The notes under the pieces were generated by a model. That model worked only from the letters and a program-made list of their open reading frames with translations. It searched no databases and was not told the origin of the DNA. A DNA stretch of 64,000 bases, from assembly GCA_004367505.1 (NCBI GenBank), contig SFCB01000028.1, positions 1 through 64,000 on the forward strand, read 5' to 3'. Of the stretch, positions 41,940-50,189 are shown piece by piece; the stretch's first letter is position 1; every line of letters begins with the position of its first letter. The stretch comes from Chloroflexi bacterium OHK40. GTDB taxonomy: Bacteria > Chloroflexota > Chloroflexia > Chloroflexales > Chloroflexaceae. The position numbers and the translations under genes were made by a program.

Positions 41940-42106
41940 CGGCTGGCCTCCTGGCGTACAATTGGGCGGCGCACCGGTAGCGCGCCCGTGGTACGATCAT
42001 GCTGTACCGCACCGGAGCAGCGCGACGGCCTGAGGACAGCATCTCGCACACCCGGGCCGCCGTGCCCGCGCACCCGAGTGCTTGACGCGCCCGGTATCCT
42101 GAGGCC

Positions 42107-42514
42107 ATGACGCACCCCATCCCACCCGCTGTCGCCCGCCTGAGCCCCCTGCTCCTGCTCGTTCTCTTCACGCTGCTCCCCTACGGCTGGTTCGCTCAGC
42201 ACTGGCCATGGCTCGACGCTGTGGCCAGCTGGCTCTTCGCCACCGAGGCCGCCCATGCGGTGGGCCACGCCCTGAGCTTTGGCGCTCTGGGAGCGGCGCT
42301 GCTCACCGTCTTCCCGGCCTTGTGCGCGCGCCCGGGGCTCTACCTCGCCATCGTGCTCGCCGTGGCGCTTGGCCAGGAGGGGCTGCAACTGCTCTACAAA
42401 GGCCGGGGCGTGATCGTGAACGACATGACCGATCTCGGCACCGACATGGTGGCCGCCGTGGTTGTGCTCGCGCTCATGCGGGCGGCCGCGCGAAACCGGC
42501 CGGAGGCCCTATGA
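42107..42514 (+). CDS. VanZ-like small membrane protein
   Basis: 135 residues, four hydrophobic segments. EAAHAVGHALSFGALGAAL in helix 2 and VIVNDMTDLGTD near the end fit the VanZ pattern (G-H-x-x-x-F and D-x-x-x-N-x-x-G-like). Its stop overlaps the response-regulator ATG, so it may belong to that signalling operon. A TATCCT hexamer ends six bases before the ATG, raising the chance of a leaderless start. Confidence 0.7.
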   Translation: MTHPIPPAVARLSPLLLLVLFTLLPYGWFAQHWPWLDAVASWLFATEAAHAVGHALSFGALGAALLTVFPALCARPGLYLAIVLAVALGQEGLQLLYKGRGVIVNDMTDLGTDMVAAVVVLALMRAAARNRPEAL

Positions 42515-43248
42515 TCACGCTGCTGGTGGTTGAAGATCACGACCGACTGCGCCCCGCTCTTGTGGCCGGGCTGGAGGCGACCGGCGCCATCCAGGTTACG
42601 GGTGCCTGTAGCAGCGGCGAGGAGGCCCTGGCGCACTGCCTGGAGGCCCCGCCCGACGCCGTGCTGATGGATGTGCAGCTCGCCGGAAGCTGGAATGGTG
42701 TTGAGGCCGCCGTGGCGCTACGGCGCGAGTTCCCGCGACTGCCGGTGATCTTCTACTCCATCCAGGACGACGATGCCTACTACCGGGCCTTCCGGCGGGC
42801 CGGCATTTTGAGCCACTACGCCTATGTCCGCAAGTCGAACTACTTGCTGCCCCAACTGCTTGTGCCGCTCATCCGCGACGCGGTTGCCGGGCGCAGTTAC
42901 ATCGACCCGGAGATCGAGTCGCGGGTCCAGGAGGTGAGCCGCAAGGATGAGCGCTCGCCCATGGCGCTGCTGGAGCCCTCGGAGCAGCAGGTGGCCCGGA
43001 TGCTTGCCGCCGGCATGAGCAATGAGCAGATCGCCGCCCGGCTTGGCTTCCGCGACAAGCGTACGATCAGCCGTACCAATGGCCAGATCTACGCCGCCTG
43101 GGGCCTGGCCGACACCGCCGCCGACGAGAAGATCGCTCGCACGCGCGCCGCGCTGATTGTCCAGTCGGGCCGCCTGCTGCGCTGGGCCGATGATGGCACG
43201 CCCCTCGTTGAGGATGAGCGTGGCGCATGGGTGCCGTATGAGCCCTGA
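42511..43248 (+). CDS. Response regulator with LuxR-like output domain
   Basis: 245 residues. Receiver domain: VVEDHDR (acidic pair), AVLMDVQLAG with the phospho-acceptor Asp ~53, FYSIQD (Ser switch) and YVRKSN (Lys). The output part, LEPSEQQVARMLAAGMSNEQIAARLGFRDKRTISRTNGQIY, is a NarL/LuxR-type helix-turn-helix. A C-terminal tail of ~40 residues after it is unusual. It overlaps the VanZ-like gene and is followed by the histidine kinase after 66 bp, making a clear two-component pair. Confidence 0.92.
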   Translation: MITLLVVEDHDRLRPALVAGLEATGAIQVTGACSSGEEALAHCLEAPPDAVLMDVQLAGSWNGVEAAVALRREFPRLPVIFYSIQDDDAYYRAFRRAGILSHYAYVRKSNYLLPQLLVPLIRDAVAGRSYIDPEIESRVQEVSRKDERSPMALLEPSEQQVARMLAAGMSNEQIAARLGFRDKRTISRTNGQIYAAWGLADTAADEKIARTRAALIVQSGRLLRWADDGTPLVEDERGAWVPYEP

Positions 43249-43314
43249 ACGGATCCGCCACGCAAGCGGTGGGCGGCGCCGCATCCCGGCTCCCGGCGGA
43301 GGCAGACGCATCGG

Positions 43315-45537
43315 ATGACCTACCGCATCCTCACCCTGCTCGATTGGGCGCTGATCAGCGCCTCGCTCTTCAACACCGTGGCCTTGCTCTGGCTCGGCCT
43401 GACGGTGCTGCTCAACGCTGAGCGGCGCAGCTGGGGCACCTGGGTGGCCGGTGGGGGGTTGCTGGTGGGCGCGGCGTTCTTTGTGGGCCACACGGCGGTA
43501 GTTGGCCGCATGATCGGCACCTTCTCCGGCGAGATGGAGCTCTGGTGGCGGATCGGCTGGCTGGTGCTTGTGGGCGCGCCCTACCTCTGGTACCTCGTGA
43601 TGGCCTGGTACAGTGGGGCGCTGCGGCGCCCGGCCGCCCGCCGCCTGCTGGCCGGGGTGAGCCTGGTGGGGCTCTGCGCGGTTGCGCTCCTGCTCTTTGC
43701 CGACCCGCTGCCGAGCTACGGCGATGTGCTCACGCGGAGCCCGGCACCGCTCTTCGCCGCTGGCCCGCTCCCCGCCGTCGCCTTGGTCTACCCGGTCTTC
43801 AGCGTCTGCTGCTCGCTGCTCGCCCTGGGCGTGCTGCGCCATCCAGCCGATACCGACCGCTTCATGGGCGAGGAGGCACGTCGGCGGGCCCGGCCCTGGC
43901 TGGTCGCGGCGACGGTGGTCCTGCTGGCCGTGAGCTTTGCTGTGGGCGCCGCAGCGGCCTGGGTGCTGCAACAGGTGCGTCAGGGCGATCTGCCTGGCCT
44001 CAGTGCCCGGGTGCTCAGCGCAATCATGCTCTTCGACCTCGCCGTCTCGCTGCTGGTGGCCACGACCGTGGTGCTGATCGGCCAGGCCGTGGTGGCCTAT
44101 GAGGTCTTTACGGGCAAGGCTCTGCCCCGTGGCGAGTTGCGCCGCCAATGGCGGCGCGCGTTGCTGCTGGCCGCCGGCTACGGGCTCGCGGTGGGCTGGA
44201 GCCTCTCGGGCGCCGGGATCCCGGAGTTGCCGATCTACCAACTGCTGCTCGCCACCGTGCTGATGACCGCCTTCTTCGCGTTGCTCGGCTGGCGTTCCTT
44301 CGCGGAGCGTGAGCGGGCGTTAGGGGGCCTGCGCCCCTTCGTTAGCGGCGAGCGGCTCTTCGAGGGGCTGCTGCGGCCAGGTGCTTCAGCCGGCGATTCC
44401 GCGCTGCCCTTCCGCGCGCTCTGTGGCGAGTTGCTCGGTGCAAGCAGGGCCTACCTGATCCCCCTCGGCCCGCTGGCCCCGCTCGCCGGCCCGCCCCTCG
44501 CCATGCCATCCGGCGCCGAGCCGCCCGCCCTGGCCGCCGCCACACTCGTGGCCGCGCTCCCGAGCCCGCCACCGCTCTGCGTGCCCGTAGACCCCACCGC
44601 CCACGCCGGGGCTGTCTGGGCCGTCCCGCTGCTGGGCGAGCGGGGCCTGATCGGCCTGCTCATGCTCGGCGAGAAGCGCGACGGTGGCCTCTACACTGCC
44701 GAGGAGATCGCTCTGGCACGCGCCGCCGGCGAGCGCCTGGTGGATGGCCAGGCCGCGTCCGAGATGGGCCGCCGCCTGGTGGCTCTGCAGCGGCGGCGCC
44801 TCGCCGAGGGCCAGGTGCTCGACAGGCGCGCCCGCCGCTTGCTCCACGACGAAGTGCTGCCTCGGCTGCACGCGGGAATGCTCGCTCTTGCCGCGCCTGC
44901 TCCGGGCCGGGCCGGGGGGCCGCTCGGTGCACCTGAAGCCGATACACGGGAGGCCGAGCTCATCGCGCTGCTCGCCGATGTCCATAAGCAGATCTCCGAC
45001 CTGCTCCACGACCTGCCACCGGTTGCTGGCCCGGAGCTTGAGCGCCACGGCCCCCTCGGCGCGCTGCGCCGCGCCGTGGAGCGTGAATTGCCCGACGCCT
45101 TCGATGACGTCTGCTGGGCCATCGCGCCCGATGCGGAGGCCGCCGCGCGCACCCTGGATCCGCTGGCCGCCGAGACGCTCTACTACGCGGCCCGTGAGGC
45201 CGCCCGCAATGCCGCCCGGCACGGTCGCGGCGCCAACCCGGCCCGCCCGCTGCGCCTGGCGGTGTCGGCGGCATGCCGCTCGGGGCCAGGGCGCCCGCCG
45301 GCGCTGGAGGTCTGTGTCGAAGACGACGGCGTCGGTATCGCGCCGGGGCGTGGCCCCACCAGCGCCCAGCCGGTTGCAAAGGCCGTGAGCGGCGCGGGGC
45401 TCACCCTGCATAGCACCCTGCTCGCAATCCTCGGCGGCGCCCTGGTGGTGGAGAGCGCGCCCGGTGGGCCGAGCCGGGTACTGGTAAGTGTGCCGCTGGA
45501 GTTGGTGCCTCCCGACGCCACCTACCCGACCGGGTAG
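43315..45537 (+). CDS. Membrane sensor histidine kinase (HisKA_3/NarX-like)
   Basis: 740 residues. About seven to eight helices occupy residues 10-340, followed by a GAF-like domain (about 350-470), a dimerisation segment with the phospho-acceptor His in RRLLHDEVLPRLH, and a C-terminal HATPase: ETLYYAAREAARNAARHG (N box), VEDDGVGI (G1) and GAGLTLHSTLLAILGG (G2). The last 25 residues are typical. The partner is the response regulator just upstream. Signal unknown; the many helices favour a membrane or lipid-soluble cue. Confidence 0.92.
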   Translation: MTYRILTLLDWALISASLFNTVALLWLGLTVLLNAERRSWGTWVAGGGLLVGAAFFVGHTAVVGRMIGTFSGEMELWWRIGWLVLVGAPYLWYLVMAWYSGALRRPAARRLLAGVSLVGLCAVALLLFADPLPSYGDVLTRSPAPLFAAGPLPAVALVYPVFSVCCSLLALGVLRHPADTDRFMGEEARRRARPWLVAATVVLLAVSFAVGAAAAWVLQQVRQGDLPGLSARVLSAIMLFDLAVSLLVATTVVLIGQAVVAYEVFTGKALPRGELRRQWRRALLLAAGYGLAVGWSLSGAGIPELPIYQLLLATVLMTAFFALLGWRSFAERERALGGLRPFVSGERLFEGLLRPGASAGDSALPFRALCGELLGASRAYLIPLGPLAPLAGPPLAMPSGAEPPALAAATLVAALPSPPPLCVPVDPTAHAGAVWAVPLLGERGLIGLLMLGEKRDGGLYTAEEIALARAAGERLVDGQAASEMGRRLVALQRRRLAEGQVLDRRARRLLHDEVLPRLHAGMLALAAPAPGRAGGPLGAPEADTREAELIALLADVHKQISDLLHDLPPVAGPELERHGPLGALRRAVERELPDAFDDVCWAIAPDAEAAARTLDPLAAETLYYAAREAARNAARHGRGANPARPLRLAVSAACRSGPGRPPALEVCVEDDGVGIAPGRGPTSAQPVAKAVSGAGLTLHSTLLAILGGALVVESAPGGPSRVLVSVPLELVPPDATYPTG

Positions 45538-45582
45538 GCGAAAACCGCCCCCCCGTGCCGTCCGCCAGGGGACCAGGGGCCG

Positions 45583-45588
45583 TATACT
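45583..45588 (+). promoter_or_regulatory. -10 box (TATACT) seven bases before the phosphoribulokinase ATG
   Basis: TATACT is near-consensus, and its distance to ATG 45596 predicts transcription starting at or next to the A of the start codon. No Shine-Dalgarno precedes the ATG. No clear -35. Confidence 0.45.
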
Positions 45589-45595
45589 CGACACT

Positions 45596-46501
45596 ATGGA
45601 CCAGCGGCCGATCATCCTCAGTGTCGTCGGCGATAGCGCAGCGGGGAAAACGACGCTCACCGCTGGCATCGCCTCCATCCTCGGCCCGGGCCGGGTTGTC
45701 ACCCTGTCGCTCGACGACTACCACCGCTACGGCCGCGCCGAGCGCGAGGCGCTGGGCCTGACCCCGCTCCACCCCGACTGCAATCACCTTGATGCGATGG
45801 AAGCGCATCTGGCGAGCCTCGCCGAGGGCCGCCCGATCGTCAAACCCGTCTATAACCACCTCACAGGTGAGCCGGCGGGCAGCCAGGAGCTCGAACCCGC
45901 GCCGTTCATCATTGCCGAGGGTCTGCTCGGGCTGGCAACTCCGGCGCTGCGCGCGCCCGCCCACGTCAAAGTGTTCCTCGATCCGCCCGAGGCCTTGCGC
46001 GAGCAGTGGAAACTGCGGCGCGACAGCGTGTTGCGTGGCTACACCCCCGAGCAGGTTCGGGCTGAGATCGCCCGCCGGCGGGCCGATGCCGCCGAATTCA
46101 TTCGGCCCCAGCGGGGCTGGGCCGACATTGTGGTGCGCTTCTTCCCGAGCGGCCATCCCAACCAGCTCAATGCGCGCCTGGTGCTCCGCCCTTCCCTCAG
46201 CTACCCCGACCTCAGCCGGGTGATCGCCGGCCAGCTCGGCCCCCCGGCCATGCGCCTGCGGGTGGGCCGCGATGATGGCCGACTCACCGAGATCCTCGAG
46301 ATCGACGGGGCGCTCAGCGCCGCCCAGGCCGGCGCCGTCGAAGAGGTGATCTGGGAGCACCTCGCCGGCTTGCGCTACCTGCGCCCTGAGCAACTCGGCA
46401 CGTACCTGGATGGTCGTGCCCTGCGCCAGAGTCACGCCCTCGGCCTGGTGCAGCTGCTGATCGCCTACCAGCTTCTGCTGCGCACTACCGTCAGCGCCTG
46501 A
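45596..46501 (+). CDS. prk: Phosphoribulokinase/uridine kinase family protein with phosphoribulokinase signature
   Basis: 301 residues. P-loop GDSAAGKTT, then SLDDYHRYGRAER, HPDCNHLDAM and KPVYNHLTGE, which is the order and wording of class II phosphoribulokinases. The stretch KLRRDSVLRGYTPE fits the phosphoribulokinase signature pattern K-[LIVM]-x-R-D-x3-R-G-x-[ST]-x-E as I recall it. It should phosphorylate ribulose 5-phosphate to the RuBisCO substrate; some Oscillochloris-type Chloroflexota use the Calvin cycle. No RuBisCO genes are in view, so a nucleoside-kinase-like role is not excluded. ATG 45596 lacks a Shine-Dalgarno. Confidence 0.82.
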   Translation: MDQRPIILSVVGDSAAGKTTLTAGIASILGPGRVVTLSLDDYHRYGRAEREALGLTPLHPDCNHLDAMEAHLASLAEGRPIVKPVYNHLTGEPAGSQELEPAPFIIAEGLLGLATPALRAPAHVKVFLDPPEALREQWKLRRDSVLRGYTPEQVRAEIARRRADAAEFIRPQRGWADIVVRFFPSGHPNQLNARLVLRPSLSYPDLSRVIAGQLGPPAMRLRVGRDDGRLTEILEIDGALSAAQAGAVEEVIWEHLAGLRYLRPEQLGTYLDGRALRQSHALGLVQLLIAYQLLLRTTVSA

Positions 46502-46864
46502 CCCCGCGTGCATGAGGGCAGCCCCAGCGACCCATGGAGTGTCGTTCCCGCGCCGGCGGGCACCTGGCCTCTGCGGGCAACCGGCCCCGCCCCCTGGACG
46601 CCCGCGTGCGCGGGCGTGACACCAACGCCCGAGTGTCGTTCCCGCGAAAGCAGGCACCCGGCGCCTCTTAGCCGCGCGTTTCACGCCATGGTACGCGGGG
46701 GGTGTCGGATGTTCCGGCACGCCCACCATCGCTTGGCGCGATCCACCTGGTGCTATACTCTCTTCCGTACCCAATCGCCCGCTGCGCCAGCACCGCGATC
46801 AGGGCGCCGAACTGTGACCCGCCCTGCGGCAGGAAGCGCGCCCTTTTGGAGAGGAGACCAGGCC
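46502..46864. repeat. Intergenic region with REP-like palindromes
   Basis: 363 bp. Two GTGTCGTTCCCGCG arms (46539-46552 and 46633-46646) flank a CGCCCGCG-tg-CGCGGGCG palindrome (46599-46616), a degenerate copy of the composite repeat at 8832-9110. Further right a TATACT at 46754-46759 may be the -10 of the dienelactone hydrolase gene. No gene. Confidence 0.7.
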
Positions 46865-47620
46865 ATGGATGACACCGGCCGGTATGAAGGTATGCTCGCG
46901 GAAACGATCGTCCTTCCGGGCCATCGGGGCGAGCTGATCAACGCCTACTTCGCGCGCCCACTGGGTCCCGGGCCTTTTCCCGCTGTGATCCTCATCCATC
47001 ATATGCCAGGCTGGGATGCGTGGTACCGCGAGGCTACCCGTAAATTCGCCCATCACGGCTATCTCGCCCTCTCGCCGAACCTCTACTTCCGCGCCGGGCA
47101 CGGCTCGCCTGAGGACGTGGCCGCCAAGGTGCGCGCTGCGGGCGGTGTGCCCGACGACCAGGTGCTCGGTGATGTCGCCGGGGCTCTGAGTTACCTCAAG
47201 GCCCTCCCGCTCAGCAGCGGGAAGGTGGGAGTCTTCGGCACCTGTTCCGGCGGGCGCCACGCCTTCCTGGCCGCCTGCCGGGTGCCCGGCTTCGCCGCCG
47301 CCGTGGATTGCTGGGGCGGCCGCGTGGTGATGACCCCCGCTGAGTTGACCCCGAACCAGCCCGTTGCGCCGATCGACTACACCGCCGATCTCAGCTGCCC
47401 GCTGCTCGGAATCTTCGGGGCCGAGGACCAGAACCCCACGCCCGCCCACGTGGCACGGCTCGAAGAGGAGTTGAAGCGGCACGGCAAACGCTATGAGTTC
47501 CACATGTACCCCGATGCCGGCCACGGCTTCTTTTACTACGACCGGCCGAATTACCGGCAAGCCCAGGCTGTGGACGGGTGGAAGAAGCTTTTTGCGTTTC
47601 TGGCGGCCCACCTGGCGTGA
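46865..47620 (+). CDS. Dienelactone hydrolase family protein
   Basis: 251 residues, alpha/beta hydrolase. ATG 46865 follows GGAGAGGAGACC; an upstream extension runs through the palindromic repeat and is rejected. Features: PAVILIHHMPGWD, the nucleophile elbow GTCSGGRHAF in which Cys stands in the dienelactone hydrolase nucleophile position, IFGAEDQNP (acid) and PDAGHGFF (His). The Cys-Asp-His triad is typical of the family. Substrate unknown; it may act on lactones from aromatic breakdown, though it lies far from the catabolic island. Confidence 0.9.
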   Translation: MDDTGRYEGMLAETIVLPGHRGELINAYFARPLGPGPFPAVILIHHMPGWDAWYREATRKFAHHGYLALSPNLYFRAGHGSPEDVAAKVRAAGGVPDDQVLGDVAGALSYLKALPLSSGKVGVFGTCSGGRHAFLAACRVPGFAAAVDCWGGRVVMTPAELTPNQPVAPIDYTADLSCPLLGIFGAEDQNPTPAHVARLEEELKRHGKRYEFHMYPDAGHGFFYYDRPNYRQAQAVDGWKKLFAFLAAHLA

Positions 47621-47657
47621 GGACAGGGGAACACAGGGGACAGGGGAGAGGCCATAG

Positions 47658-47957
47658 ATGTGTACCATGATCGTAACCCGGGTAGGGATCGAAGGGACCG
47701 GCAAGGGGCCACAGGGATGGTTTACCCTGCGCGAGGCCAATGTGTCGTACGATCACCCCTTCGAGGCCCCGTTTGAGCACGCCCTGAACATCGATTTCGT
47801 GAATGAGTCCCTCGGCCCTGGTGCGCGGGTCGCCGTTGAGTTGAGCGTCGAGGCGGCGCGCACGCTCGTGGAGGCGATCAACGCTGTGCTCGCCCGCGCC
47901 GAGGCGGGCGGCTACCTGGAGCCAACGGCGTCCTCGCAGGGGCCAGCCGGGGCGTGA
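47658..47957 (+). CDS. Small conserved protein, DUF6295-like
   Basis: 99 residues. It begins MCTMIVTRVGIEGTGKGPQGWF and continues with SYDHPFEAPFEHALNIDF, a pattern I associate with the DUF6295 family, of unknown function. No membrane segment. The start follows GGGGAGAGG. Name from memory, so moderate confidence. Confidence 0.7.
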   Translation: MCTMIVTRVGIEGTGKGPQGWFTLREANVSYDHPFEAPFEHALNIDFVNESLGPGARVAVELSVEAARTLVEAINAVLARAEAGGYLEPTASSQGPAGA

Positions 47958-48356
47958 GGCTGGCCGGTACTTCCGGCCGGATGCCCTCTGCATTCCCAAC
48001 CTGCCGGTGAGGCCCTCTGATGGCCGGCAGGCCGATTCGGGCTGCCTGTGATCACCACGGCGACGGAGTCACACGGCAGCGTACGGCGTCGGCTCCACCG
48101 GGATGTGAGTGAAGCTGCGGTACGCACATGGAGCACTGGCTCTGCCGTGTGGGGAGCGCAACCCTCACGTAGGCGAAAGGCCCGCGCGGAGCCCGTCGCG
48201 CCTCGCTTCCAGCGTGCCCCACAGCCGGGCCATGGCCCCCTGCCGCGCGCAGCGCTACCTCGGCCAAATGACGGATGACCGGTTGCCCGACCTGTGCTAC
48301 CCTCCAGGGGTTGCCAGTATTCGCCGCACATCTGGGACTACGCCGAGGCTATCGCC
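47958..48356. other. Intergenic region upstream of the ABC exporter
   Basis: 399 bp. A GGCCGG-TACTT-CCGGCC hairpin (47962-47978) stands four bases after the DUF6295-like stop and may end that transcript; it has no T-run. The rest shows small shadow frames only. I saw no tRNA-like fold, palindromic operator or clear promoter. Confidence 0.5.
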
Positions 48357-50105
48357 ATGGGTTCGCCTGCTGCCCAGTACCGCCATCTCATGCGCACCTA
48401 CCTGGCGCCGCTGTGGGGGTGGCTTGCCCTGCTCGCGGCCCTGATGCTCGTCCATCTGGCGCTGCAGCTCGGCCTGCCGCGCGTGGTGCAGGCCTTCATC
48501 GACAGCGCGACCGGCGGCGGTGAGCTGCGGGCCCTGCTCTGGATCGGCGTGGCCTACCTTGCGGTGGCGATCGGCCAGAACATCGTGCTCGTCGGCTGGC
48601 AGTATGTGGCCCAGAACGTCGGCCTGCTTGCCACGAACCGCATTCGGGTGGACCTGACGCGCCACTGCCTGCGGCTCGATATGGGCTTCCACAACGCGCG
48701 TACCCCCGGCGAGCTGATCGAGCGCCTCGATGGCGACGTGGCCCGTCTGGAGAACTTCCTGTCGCAGTTCGTCGTGCAGATCGTGCTCAACGGCCTGCTG
48801 CTGGCCGGGGTGATCGTCTTCTTGCTGTTGATCGACTGGCGGGTTGGTCTGCCGAGCGCGGTGAGTGTGCTGGCTGCCATAATCTTTGCCCGGGCGCTGA
48901 TGAGCCCCCTGGCGCGCTACAGCATCCGCGAGCGCCAGGCCAGCGCCGAGCTGTTCGGCCTGATCGAGGAGCGTCTCTCCGGTACCGAAGACATCCGCGC
49001 CAATGGGGCGGTGGCCTATGTGCTGCGCCGGCATATCGAGCGCGCGCGGGCCCTCTTTCGCATCAGTGTGCTGCGGGCGCTACTTGGTGTCCTTAGCTGG
49101 CGCACGATGAACGCGGCGATTACCATCGGCGGGGTCCTCTCGCTGGTGATCGGCGCGCTCCTCGCCCTCGATGGCGCGCTGACGGTCGGCCAGGTGTACG
49201 CTATCTTCGCCTACACCACGATGCTCAGCCATCCGGTCGAGGAGCTCCTGCGCCAGCTCGACGACCTGCAACAGGCGACCGCGAGTATCGTCAGGGTGCA
49301 GCAACTCTTCGCCACCACGCCCCGCGTCGCCGACCCCGACCAGCCGGTCGCGTTGCCCGACGGGCCACTTATGCTAGAGCTGGACGGCGTGAGCTTTGGC
49401 TACCCCGACGATGATCTCGTGCTGCGGGATGTCTCGGTCGTGGTGCCCGCCGGTACGACGCTCGGCCTCCTGGGGCGCACCGGCAGCGGCAAGACAACCC
49501 TGACCCGGCTGCTGCTGCGCCTGTATGATCCGACGGCGGGCGCCGTGCGGCTGGGCGGCGTGGATGTCCGCCGGGTGCCGAACGCGGCCCTGCGCGCGCG
49601 GGTGGCGATCGTTACCCAGGAGATCCAGCTCTTCAGCGCGACAGTGCGCGACAACCTGACCTTCTTCGACTCGAGCATCCCCGACGCGCGCATCCTCGCG
49701 GCGCTCGACACCCTGGGCCTGGGCGACTGGGCGCGGGCTTTGCCTGAGGGTCTGGATACCACCCTCGCCGCTGGCGGCGGCGGGCTCTCGGCGGGGCAGG
49801 CCCAGCTCCTCGCCTTCGCCCGTGCCTTCCTGCGCGACCCCGGGCTGATCATTCTCGATGAGGCTTCTTCACGGCTCGACCCGGCAACGGAGGCTCGGCT
49901 CGAAGAGGCTCTGACCCGGCTGCTCCATGGGCGCACCGCAATCATCATCGCCCACCGTCTTGGCACCCTCGACCGTGTTGATCAGCTGATGATCCTCGAG
50001 GATGGCCGGGTGCAGGAGCGAGGCCGGCGCGCCGAGCTCGTGGGCGACCCGGACTCACGGTTTTCCCGGCTCCTACGGGCGGGCCTGGAGGATGCGCTCG
50101 CGTAG
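48357..50105 (+). CDS. ABC exporter half-transporter 1 (permease fused to ATPase)
   Basis: 582 residues. An N-terminal six-helix exporter domain (about 20-310) precedes the nucleotide-binding domain: Walker A GRTGSGKTT, Q-loop VTQEIQLF, signature GLSAGQAQL (Ala in place of the second Gly), Walker B LIILDEASSRLD with the catalytic Glu and H-loop IIAHRLGTL. The start ATG 48357 is chosen over a frame from 48294. It pairs with the exporter gene at 50190, with which it forms a heterodimer having one consensus and one degenerate ATP site. Substrate unknown. Confidence 0.9.
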   Translation: MGSPAAQYRHLMRTYLAPLWGWLALLAALMLVHLALQLGLPRVVQAFIDSATGGGELRALLWIGVAYLAVAIGQNIVLVGWQYVAQNVGLLATNRIRVDLTRHCLRLDMGFHNARTPGELIERLDGDVARLENFLSQFVVQIVLNGLLLAGVIVFLLLIDWRVGLPSAVSVLAAIIFARALMSPLARYSIRERQASAELFGLIEERLSGTEDIRANGAVAYVLRRHIERARALFRISVLRALLGVLSWRTMNAAITIGGVLSLVIGALLALDGALTVGQVYAIFAYTTMLSHPVEELLRQLDDLQQATASIVRVQQLFATTPRVADPDQPVALPDGPLMLELDGVSFGYPDDDLVLRDVSVVVPAGTTLGLLGRTGSGKTTLTRLLLRLYDPTAGAVRLGGVDVRRVPNAALRARVAIVTQEIQLFSATVRDNLTFFDSSIPDARILAALDTLGLGDWARALPEGLDTTLAAGGGGLSAGQAQLLAFARAFLRDPGLIILDEASSRLDPATEARLEEALTRLLHGRTAIIIAHRLGTLDRVDQLMILEDGRVQERGRRAELVGDPDSRFSRLLRAGLEDALA

Positions 50106-50189
50106 CGTCACGGTGGCACCGGTGGTGGGCCGTCGCGGCACGGCCCACGTCTCCGGCAGGAACCAGGCTCGGACAGGAAACAGCGCCCT

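Noticed and set aside
46508-46864. N-terminal extension of the dienelactone hydrolase
   Set aside because: The extension translates the palindromic repeat; the ATG at 46865 has a strong Shine-Dalgarno and a family-typical N-terminus.
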